DNA of 64,000 nt, taken from contig NC_089723.1 of assembly GCF_035083965.1 (NCBI RefSeq), forward strand, positions 31,995,193 through 32,059,192, in the 5' to 3' direction. This document shows positions 23,476 through 35,400 of the stretch, one piece after another. The notes under the pieces are model-generated. The model did not search any database. It was not told the DNA's origin and worked only from the letters and a program-made list of their open reading frames with translations. Each line of letters opens with the position of its first letter. The stretch's first letter is position 1. Both the position numbers and the translations under genes were made by a program. The stretch is from Branchiostoma lanceolatum (taxonomy: Eukaryota; Chordata; Leptocardii; Amphioxiformes; Branchiostomatidae).

Positions 23476-26400
23476 TTAAGTATCCTTAAAGTCGTGCCTG
23501 TACTTGGCATGTCCTGTGTACCCGACCCTGTGCGCGTGGATCAGGCACTGGATAACCCACTCCGTGGACACCACCCTGACTCCCAGCTGCCCAGCCCTCT
23601 GCACAAGGGAGCCAGGACAGGAGGGGTCACTGACCACAAGGTCACAGTCCAGAGGGGAACCTGAAGGAACAAAGACCAGCTGGAGTTACATGTTGTCCCC
23701 AAACATGGTCATCATGCAGACTCATTTGCATCAGGTGTTAACACACATTCAGTAGATTGCTGAACATTGTACCAAATTGAATGCATAAAATACATATACA
23801 AAATTACATTGTTGTATTTTACATGTTGGAACGGAGACAGTAAGGTATGATCAAAGAAAAAAAAGGAAAACATCAGGACATTGCTACTAGTGTTCAATAC
23901 CAAGATATTTGCAATATTTCCCCAGCTATCATTTACTATATTTGCAATTCAAATATGGAAACTCAATTTCATAACTTAGTTTAACTAAGTTATGAAATTG
24001 AGTTTCCATATTTCTTACTTGTACTTGTAATACAAGGAATGAAAAAAAAGAAGAAAAATATTATTCACTTTCTGCCTCCTCCTTGGACACCTTTTTAGCC
24101 ATGACACATCCAGCAGCTACCAGAATGTCAGCCCACACATCTCTGAACTCCCTGCTTTCAGAGACAACAAGTGCACCCATGTTCTGAAATATCCGACCGC
24201 GTGGTTGCCTGTAGAGGAAGGGAAATCATCATTAAATCTTTTTTCTTGTCACTGCATCTGTTCCCAAGGTCAGTTTTAGTACATCTAACGTAACATAACC
24301 AATTTACGTCCGATTTATTCAAAACGTATTTATCTTAAAACCGCACGGACAGAGCCAAATGTTAAACCCATGGTCAGAAATATCAGCTCTTCTAAAAAGA
24401 AAATGCATGGTCTGTAAGTTTTTCTCCGCCTATTTAATGCCGTGCGAGCATGTATTTATACTTAGGTATATGATGAAGAATTGTGCTAGGGTAACCCATT
24501 ATCGTCCACCTCGGTCTTTTCCCTTCTAGCGCTATGCTGGAAAAACATAGACCAGAAAAAAATGCACAGTAACTGTCCAAAGTAGTCTGCAGACAAATTA
24601 TAATAAAATCACTATGTCTGTCCGGCCACTTGCTTAACGCGATGGAAAAAAACAATGTTTATTTGTAAATTCCCCCCACATGCGCGGCACGTGGCGTTCA
24701 CGTGGTAAACGCATGGCCATTATGTTTTGCTGTGCAAAAATTAAAGAGATGGCTAAGGATCATACTTATGATGTTCTTTATTGCTCATGAGAACAGGCTT
24801 TGGCATAATACACCGTGACATGTGGACATGAGCCAAACCGGACGTAAATAGGTTCTGCACATAAATAGGTCATGTTACGTTACCTTTCAACACAAGAGTT
24901 TGCACTTTTCTACAGCTAACTAACACAGGTATATTATAAGGAAAAGCAAACTCAAAGTACTTGTAACTAAGATGTCCATGGTTAAACTTCACAAAAAATA
25001 CAACTTAGATATGTCGACCTTCTTACCATTCTATAGTGTTCCTGGTCTCCAGACTCCTCCCAGCTGGCAACAGGTAAGCCTTGTAGTCCTGAAGACATCC
25101 CTGTAGGAGGTACAAACACTTAACATGCTGCATGTCACAATGTTTTAATCTGTATTTATTTCCCTACATGTAAATCAAATTGGGAAAAGTTTTGGGCTGC
25201 CTTAAAGACTCTTCTTAGTCTCAGAGCAAAGTTGTGGTTCTACTTAAAAACTCTTATACTTGAACAGTCTGTAATTTAGTGGCGAACAACTTAAAGTCAA
25301 GCTGGCTATTTTAGTGTCCATGAACAAGCAAACCAAACATCTATATCCAGAAATCAAGCGCTCAGATAAAATAAACCTAGAATCAACAGCTACTAGATCT
25401 AAAACAAATCGAAGCTGTAAATTTTCAAAAGGCTTTTACTTGATGTGAAGCTGAGTGGCATGAAGAATCCACCCCATACCTGACTACAGCTGTCCCTGAT
25501 CCACTGGTGCGACACACAGGGGATGCCGTGTGCAAGGGACAGGAAGTACTTCTTGGTGCGGCAGAAGCTGTCAGCAATCAAGTAGAGATGGGTCGACTTT
25601 GATCTTTCCTGCATCCTCTTGAAGTCCTCGTAAACTTTCCCTCCGCCCTGCTCGATCTGACGTTGCACGTGGCTCTTACTGTAGGGCAGGGTGCTCACCT
25701 CTGTACACAAAACACATCTCTGTTTGAATGTGTGCCACAGTAATGTTTCTGTTTAACTGTAATAGTTCTCTTGTGCATGCACAGCAACAGTTCCTTGACC
25801 TTTAGACTGACTGACAGAGTTCAATAATTCTCTTGTAGAAATCACTGAGCATTTACATAAGCGATCTGGGGAATGATCTAGTTTGATGATGATGACCATG
25901 AAAAGTAATGAGCTTACAATCCACCTCATGGCTCCAAAAATTTCTACCAATACACTAGTCATATAAACCAGTCATATAAACCAGTGCTATACTGTGTTCC
26001 TTTACTTGTGCTACTAGTGGATGTACAAAAGCAGTAAATGGCAGTCTACCTTCTTCACTGTCCTCGCTGGACTGGGACTCGGCAGCGGCTGAAGCCCTCT
26101 CTGCCTTGCCTTTAGGTGCAGCCGTCAGGATGAAGGCACAGCCCCTGAACAATCTTTTGTTGGTGGGGAGGGGACCCAGTTCCTCTGTATACAATATATA
26201 GAATACCAACTATTTACAAAACAAAACAACAACAAAAACAGATTTTGTAAAAAAAAAAACGGCATATCTATTGATGCCGCTTTTAGCAAATGAGAAATCT
26301 TGCCAGAGCTTTACAACAGACATTTCTCATGAGTTATACCCTTTCGTTACATGCAAGTAATCATTAATGGATGATGGGGAAGACTGTGTAGTATTCAGTT

Positions 26401-29400
26401 TTTTTGCCTGGATTGTCAGTGGACCATGTCTATCAAGTATTCTAGTTGCACAAAATCCGATCTATGTCAATTGAAAGGACTGTGTAGTATTCAAGTCTTT
26501 TACTTTGTACAAAGGAGATAACAACAACTATATCAAGTATTCTAGTTGAACTGTAAAAGCAAATCCATGTCTATCCCACCTAGATCCTCCTGACTGCGCA
26601 GGGAGCGACGGGCAGACTGGGTACGGGGACTGTCCATTATACCTGCTGGCAGGGTGGGGACACCTGGAGGAAAAAAATATCTGTCATTGCACCAGCAACA
26701 TATCACTCTACAATAGGCCAAGACTCATGTTAATATAACTTTATTCTGTTTTGACTCATAGCCTCTGAAGACATTCTTAATTTTAGGTACAAAGTCACTT
26801 ACAGTACTTACTCATCAAAAATCACAAGGTAGGAGACTAAGTTAGAGAAAGCTTGGGGACACAAAGTATTTATCTGGATGGCTTTGGAGAGCATAGTATG
26901 ATATTGAACCTGACTTACCTCTGACAGGGGAAGAAGTTGAAGGTTTAGGTGTTTGTCCAGTCCCTGTGTCCATCTCCCCTACCTCCTCCATCCTCCTCCT
27001 CCTCTTCGCCGGTGGTCCCCTTGGAGTCGTTACGCTGCTACTCGTGCCTCCAGAGCTGTATTCTGGGTCCCTTATTGCCCTTCCTACAAAAATTAGAATG
27101 ACTGGTAAGTATATTTTTCAAACACAAAGATGCTGGAGGTAAGGTTGCCAGTATGTAACATCGGGAATTTGGACTCAAAAACATTTACATGTACATTGTT
27201 CATTTGTTGTGATTTTGTCTACCTTTGTCAGGAGTTTTGTACTCCATAGCTGCTCCAGGCCTCTTCCTCTTCCCAGTGACCAGATTGTCTGGAAAACAAG
27301 GTTATAAAGAAAACAGTTCAGATGGAAAAAATGAAACTTACAACTACCAAATCCCTGAAATTCATAAGGAGCACTGCTAGTGCTGTATTACATACATGAT
27401 AACTGTAGGTATGCCATATGACATGTCATTAGATATCTGTTCAGGGACAGTCTCATTAGTCATTCATTGATAAAAACCAAAGATTTCAGCATACCCACAG
27501 TTTTGCAACAAATGAAAAATATTGACTTAGAGACCTTAAAGGAAAGCTATACAAAAAATTGAAAATCCTTCTATGCTATGCTTAATATATTCCAAAGTTG
27601 AATTCTTACTTCAAGTTGTTTCACATAAGTCCGTCATAGTTCTTGGATTTTCCACAGTTTGCAACTTATGCCGTGCTGACGCCTTCTCGCCTGATAATTT
27701 TTTACCTGATGATTGAATTTTAGAACACTGACGTCATATAATACAATCATCAGGTAAAAAATTTGAAACACTGACGTCATATAATGCAATTACCAGGTGA
27801 GAAGGCGTCAGCACGGCATAAGTTGCAAACTGTGGAAAATCCCAGAACTATGACGGACTTATGTGAAACAACTTGAAGTAAGAATTTGACTTTGGAATAT
27901 ATTAAGAATAGCATAGAAGGATTTTCAATTTTTTGTGTAGCTTTCCTGTAATAAACAAGTGGCAGAAGGCATCATTTGCTCACCCAACGAAACAGAAGCG
28001 GACACTTCAGCAACTCGCATCACTTGAGCCCGGTATGCTGCAGCCTGTTCTGGGTTCAGGATCACATTAGCATGGGGCGCTCTGTGGGGAAGACAATGGT
28101 ACACTTACTGCACTTCACCATTACTGGCTATAGCTGGAATAATGAATCCATTTATGTACACACTTGTTGGAAACTACATGCACAGAGTCTTGATGCACAA
28201 TCTGACTTGTGTGGCCTTTTGTGTACCAAACTGATGTTTCATCATACTTTTATCAACTTTTACCTGACAGTGGATCCATCGTTGAATTCCACTAGGTACT
28301 CTTCTGCCTCTCCACTGTGATGGTAACCTCGAATAATCCCTGGATGAGCATGTATGAAAAAAAATGTATCTTCAATTCTACCAATGTTTGTAGTCATCAC
28401 ATCAAGAATCAAACATTTCATCTACTATCCTTTTTCGACATTACCTGTACATGTATATGTGTCGCCTATGGACAAGGATCAACAACTTGACACCCAGGAT
28501 TAGAATGACATGTTCCCACCTCAGGCTTTTAGCTAGGATTTACAGACAGGGAGCCCAATTTTCATGCTGTCCCAGCGTTTGGTATTGTAACACAGTTACA
28601 TGTGGATATCCAACTGCATAAGAGGGGGTTTCTTTGTTATTTCAGTATATGGCATTAAAAAAATGCATAGCTAGCTAATACCCTGCCCCACCTGGTGCGT
28701 AGACACACTCCTGCACGTCCTCCACACTAGCCAGGACAGCAGTGTTGACGGGCAGGCGGGACACCACCATCATGTTCCTGGCTGCAATTTCCCTCGGACG
28801 GACGCTCGTCTCGTCCTCATCCTCAAACCTGACCAGGTACCTTCGAAAATCAATAAGATGAAAGAATTATTGATGAATTGCTATGATCAATCTATTACAA
28901 ATTAAAGCACAGATGATATGTAATGATTTGAAGCCTTTCCTAGCAGCCTTTCCTAGTCTGATGAATGTATGTTTACAAAAAATGGAAAACTCTAAATGTG
29001 AATTTTTTGCAACTGTTCCATTTGTTATCCAGTACATGGCACAAATGTTCATATCAGCGTTAGAAATCAAAGACAATTTCAAGCAAAAGGTCAATGCAAG
29101 AAGCACTCACCTGTCATTTTTCAATGTCTTGAGGATGACACCAGGGTACCAGTGCTTATCACTCACAAGCAGGGCCATCACACGAGCACCTTCTCTCGGC
29201 TCGGAGCTACCGCTGTCTGAGGATACGGTTTCTGGAAACAGGTGAGACACATGACATGAATCACACAACAGCTGAGACAAATATTACCTTTCTACGATCC
29301 TACACACACTATGAAAAACTGTAGTAGCTGAAGTAAACAAGAAGTAGTACACATTACATTCTATGATCTGATTTAAGATTATTGATAAGACAATTATTTT

Positions 29401-32400
29401 CCTCCAGGCAGTGGAAAACGTTTCATATGACCCCTTAGGCCACGCCAATTTTTTTTGTTGCTTCTCGGAATAGCCTGTCCTGTTTTTCCCATTTTGAAAA
29501 AAAAAGGTCGCTATTCCCATTCACAAATTTTTACTCCCAATTTTACTATCTGTTCAGTTGTAAAACTCAATAGCCACTAAAATAGATTATAAAGGCTTGC
29601 GCATGCCAAAAAAGTGTGGTCACATTGATCATAAGTTGTAATTTTTCATTTATTAAAACTGTTTCTCAGTATCAATCCATATATTCAGGTAAGAAATGGG
29701 TGCATTGCATTAAAACAAGTCAGACATACAAAGCTGAAACTTGAATAATCCTCTTATTCTTTATGTTATGTTAAACCTTATCCATTTTTTTTCTGAAAAA
29801 TTCCAAAGAATCAACAAATAAAATTGGTGTGGCCTTACCTCTAGTTGTTTCCTCCTGTGGTTTCTCACTTCTGCCGGACAGCCTCTGCTGCACCCCCTGA
29901 TAGGGAATCTCCGGGGTTCCTGCTCTCTCCTCAGAACTGTCACTGCTCTGCTCGTCACTCTCTTCTCCTTTAGAAGACTTGGAGGACCTCGCAGCTGAGC
30001 TACTCCTGCTTTCCTTGAGACCTTGTGCTGTTTTAGTTACTCTGTCTGTAGACAAAGACCTGCTACCAGCAGAAGCTCCCCCTCTTTTCCCTCTTCCTCT
30101 TGGGGTTCCCCTTGTCCTTCCTCTGGGTTTCCTACCCCTTGGACTCTCTTTAGGTTGCACAGCTACCCCTGATTCTGCCACATCCTCTTCTGCAGTTTTG
30201 CCACTGTCGTCTGCAGAGGGACCAGCTGATCTAGTTCTGCTACGTCTGCCTGTGTCCCCTTCTGTGCTGTCAGATCTCTTCTGTACAGCCGATGTTGATG
30301 CTGCTGCCTGACTTGATCTTGACGTTCTTCTAGGAGAGTCAGTTTCCCTCCCGGGCTCTTCTGGACTCGCTGTTTCTGATTGTCTCTTACGGCTACTTTT
30401 TCTCCTCCTGGACTGTTGATTTTTCTCTCCTTTTTTCTCTCCTTCCTGCTGTATTCCTTCACCACCTTCAGCCTTGTCCTCTACACCTTTACTTTCACTG
30501 CTTTGAGCGACCTCTGTCTGTGTTCCAGTTTCGCTGACCTCCAACCTTTGACTGCCGCTTGTCCCCTTTGACTGTTGACCCAAAAGCTGACTGCCTATCC
30601 CTGACCTCCTTCTCCTGGGCGACCCCACAGGTTTGGTGAAGCCCTCCTGGTCCTTGGCCCCTCCCTGGGGGGTGTCCCCTCCCCCTCCCTGGGGGGTGTC
30701 CCCTCCCCCTGCGCCAGGGGAGGAGCTGGAGGACTTGGACTGGCTGGAGGAGGTCCTCTCTAGACTGGCCATGCTAGGACCAGAGCTGCAGAAGAAGAAA
30801 GAATAAAGTCTCATGAGAAACAAGTGTAATCTTTCTGTTTCAATCCCTAGCGGCCTATGCATACATTAAGTTCTACTGTACTTGTTTCTGCCATAACATT
30901 TTGTGCATAAGCATACAGCTAAGTTGATAATTGCACAAATAATAAATACATTTTCACTTATGAAAAATGGAGTAAACAAAATAAATGAATATACAAATAA
31001 TAATAAATGATTCAGATAAATAAGATAAATAAGATAACAAATTTCATCATTCATCAAACTGTCATATATATACTTGTATGTTACACAATTACATACAGTG
31101 GCAAAAGTTTCCATTTTGTTTCAAAATATTGGTAATATAGGTTGAAAGGCAGTTACACGTACATTTACATACATAATTCAAACCATCTTCAAAGCAACAA
31201 ATAACTACCCACCTGTTAGTCCTACTCAAGCTTGATGAGCTAAGGCTTTTAGACAAGCTTGAAGGAGATGATTTTGAAGCTGATGTAGACAGAGAGCTGA
31301 TGTCTGCAAGTTCCCCTGACATCAGCGAGCTGCCAGTTCTGGAAATACTTGGTGAGATGGACACTTCTTCTTCTATGTCTACTACTGGCTCCTCCATCTC
31401 CTACAGAAACAGAAAAAAGGAGATTTAGAGAGTTGCAGTACAGTAATTATACATTGTACGTTTCCCATTGAAATCACTTGCTCTCTCACCAAATATACCA
31501 CATACAAATCAAACCAAAAGGCACAAGGTATAAAGCTCACCTCTATGACTTGGTAGTCCACAATTTTCTGTCCTCGTTTGATTTTCTCTGTGATGACTCT
31601 CTTGACAATTGTTTCTGTGATGGTGGTGATGGTCGTCTCACGTACATACTGGGGTGGGCTCTAAGGAGGAAAGAAAGGTAGACTGATTCTTAAAAAAAAG
31701 ATACATCATACTGCAAAAAAAGTGTCTTTAAATTCTGGGTGAAACTTTCCACAAATGTTTTAGAGGTTATTTGTTGCTCACCTCTTCTTCCCCTCCTGCA
31801 GATTCTGTGTCGTGTTCCTCATCGATTTTCACCCTTTTCCGTGGTGGTTGCCCCTCCTCCCCATCTCCATCTCCTGGCATCCTCTCCCCTTCTCCTCCTC
31901 TGTCCTCCTTTTCCTCACCCCCGTCTCCACCAGTGGGCTCTCCCTGCTCTCTACTTGTACCTTGGGCACTCGGGGCTGAACCACGTCCTGGTGGGGAGGA
32001 TCCACCACCATGTGCTCTGAGTTTGGCAGATTTGTACCGTGCATCTTTCTTCTTTGTCCTCAAAGCTTTTGTAGGTGATGGTTGGGTATTTGCCTGTGTA
32101 AAAAGGAACTTAGAATGTACTAGAGATGACAGCAATCAAACCATCATCAGAATAGATTTTTGTAACATTCTGTGACAGCAGCAAATATCAGTTGGCCAGA
32201 CAAAAAGTTTGGATGAGTCTGGTGCTGTTTCCACCAGAAAACGTCTTGCTCACTCTACAGGTCACAACAACACAGTACTGTCATATTTCAGGCTACTAGT
32301 AGACTTACCTCACACTATATCTAATAACAATTTATGTTCTATTTTCCGATGGTACGTTGAAAGGACCCCTGACCTCCTCCCTTGAACTCTTGAAAAACGG

Positions 32401-35400
32401 CCTTGGCCGAATGAGTGTATGTTTTGCATACTTTCAAGGTTAAATAAAGGTTGGAAAAAAAAAAATATTGATACCAGATTTTGTGCTTTCTTTAATATTC
32501 TGACATGTAAAGATCATTTTCACAAATCTTCTTTTGGGTAATTTTTACATACAAACAGCCACAGGTGTTACCCCAGCCTACCTGTACTCCCACTACCCTG
32601 GTGGATGAAGCTGTCAGTGTAGAAGGGCCCCTCCATGTGGAGATGGATGCTGGCGGACTTCCCAAACCTGCTGCAACCACCTGCCTTCTCTTTCTCTTGT
32701 CCTGAATCGGGCTCACCTGTAAGGGTCAAATACATTAGATCTGTTTTTCAGAGACATCCTTTTAGCTTTCTGATTGCGATAAATATCGCTTTTTTTTAAA
32801 TCTTTAAAAAAAAAATAGAGTCACAATGTTTGATGCTTTGGCAATACTACACTATAAGAGCAGATATCAACTTTGATCCAACTTAAGGAAGATGTTTTCC
32901 ATGATTATTTCTTTCTTTAAATTCTTCAAAAATACTGCAGTCAACACGTTGCTTCAAGGGACAGATCTAGATTGAATTCAGCAGCACCTACCTGTGAAGT
33001 GTACTCATAAGGATCCTTCTCTTCTGCTGACACTTTTTCAGGAGTCTTTGGATCTTCAGTCACAGCAGACCTCTCATCTTTTTCAGCAGTGTTAGGTGCA
33101 GCAACTGCTTCTGCTGTAGTTTGGGATTTTTTTCTTTTCTTAGTTAGTTGTGCATATTCATCCCTTCCTTCATCTTGTCTTTGTCCTCTTTGTCCACTCT
33201 CATCTGGACCCTGCTGTCCCGGCACCAGCTGCTCTCCCTCCTCACTACCCCTCCAGTATTCAAGGGTGTCTGCATTAGATGACACAGACTGTGACTTTGT
33301 GAGAGGCTGGATTGGCTCTTCTTTTTCTTCAGATGAGTTGTCAGGGGGCTGTTCCCTTTCTGCTGAAGCCTCTGTCTCCACAGGCACCTCTTCCTGTGCT
33401 TCAGCCTTAACTCCTGGTTTCTCTGTCTTCTCTAGGAGTGATCGACATGTGTGCTGAACTTTAACTTCTTCTTCCACATCCATCACTTCAGCCGGGCTGA
33501 TCTTTGACTCCTCCTCACGATACAAGTGTCCTTCTGTCTTCCCCACAGACATCTCTGACTCCTCAGAGTCGAATAACTGAGCTGGCCTCCTCTTCTGACC
33601 TTTCCCCTTCTTTTCTGTCTTCCTGGTGCTCACAGGAGGACCAAACAAGTCTTCACTGCAGAGAATAATACCACAAGAGAAGCATGAGCAATCTGCAAAA
33701 TACAATCATGCCTCTATACAGTACAATCACTCTTACACTGAACATCACAAAAACATTATATTGAAATAATGGAACCAGTTTTGTCTGAAAGCTATAGCTA
33801 AGGATGTTAAATGAAGGTCTTATGTTTGAGGAGAGTCAAACCTCGAGCACATAAAAGACACCTACCACACTCGAAAAGAGTAGGGGACCTTCCCGGTGTG
33901 AGTGGATCAAATAAATCTGTTCGGATATGCAGCTTGTATTGTTCAGAAGAAACCTGGTGTGTTACGCAAAGAGTTGATTTTTCAGGTATTGTAGTTCTTG
34001 TTTCTTTCACTGTAACTTTAAGTTCACTGTTTTCACTGTCACCTCTATACCATGAACTTATCATCACCGTGAAAAACCTATTTATGATTCCTCCACACAT
34101 CCTTTCTGCAAGTGACTTGCTGCTACCGTGAAGTTAAAGTTCAGTGAAAATGTCCATTTTCTTTACACCGTGAAATTTTGCTACCGTGAACCTAAAGTGA
34201 ATTATAGTATGCAGTACAAACAAAGACATTATCTGTTACCTGTCAGCTGGCCTAGGTGCATCATCTTCCTCAGAGCTGCTGTCCTGTTCCTCCTGCTGGG
34301 CTCGGACTTTCTCTCTCACCCTGGTGAAGAGGGAGGGGAGCTTGCTGGGACTCTCCTTGATGGCCTTCAGTTGATCAGCATCAAGCTCTGGGGGTTCTGG
34401 GAAGGGTCACAACCTTGATACGTTAGCTTTGATAGCTAAAAGGCTATCCTCCACAAAGTTTTAGCATTCCTAAGATGCAAGAGACGCAGACACCATGACA
34501 CAGACCAATCAACCAGTTGAGGAGACCTCATCAAGTATCAAGTGAGTAAGTATATCTAAGTTTTCCATACGCAAAGAACAGGTTTTACTGTTAACGTAGA
34601 AATCCATTAGTTAATACTGCTTCCTGAGATCTGCACTGTAGCTTGTCACCTTGAACTCCATCTTCGGGGCAAAGGTTTTATCCTGTTACCACCAATGGAT
34701 GCAAGGGTTTGAGCAAGGTGTAGCAATTGGTTTCCGTGGAGCATTATGTTAAGGTTCATTAGCATTAGGTACTGTATTTTGTCATGACAGCTATACAAAA
34801 AATGCCATTAGAATAGCTTGGCTGAAAAACCTACTTTGCAGTTGAAAGAGAGGTGGCTGATTCTCCTCCTGTGTGTGGTCAGACTGACTCTCCAGCACTG
34901 CTCTCATCCTCATCTGCAGTGGAGGCCCTGCCCCAGGCTGTCCACCCCTATTGATTGTAGTGGTTAGTCCCTGCCCACCACTGGAACCTGGGTCAGCAAA
35001 GGCACTACCATCCCCTTCTGGGGTGGTGACCGCACTAGTGACTGCACTTGTAGGGGTGGTGTCGGTGGGAGACTCTGTGTAGTCAGGGAGGGGAGTGCTG
35101 TGTCTGGGCAGGCGGGGTCGCTTGGCTTTCATGAGGGGAGGGGTGGTGGCAATGGGTCGGAACAGCCCTCCATCTTTGGGGAGGGCAAGGTGAAAGGGAA
35201 CTGGAGGGGAGAAAACAAAGCATATATAAACATTAAGTCTTCTTAATAAACAAATTAAGCAGTAATAATGGATAGAAAGTATCAGCCTCCTATTGTATAG
35301 TTAGACTACATTATGTATACGCATTATACATGTATAAACATTTTTGTATCAATACACTTAAATTAATTTTGTCCTTTGAGAGCAAAGCTGCAAGGGAAAG

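Noticed and set aside
24060..24068. Stop codon in TP53BP1 exon at 24069-24208 ending the protein before BRCT2
   Set aside because: A GTGAAT donor at 24067-24068 is used in the correct phase and leads to the conserved final exon 23476-23660.
29979..33457. Plus-strand open frames antisense to TP53BP1 exons (e.g. 29979-30311, 31771-32175, 33089-33457)
   Set aside because: They mirror low-complexity Ser/Glu/Arg-rich exons of TP53BP1; exon phases and homology support only the minus strand.
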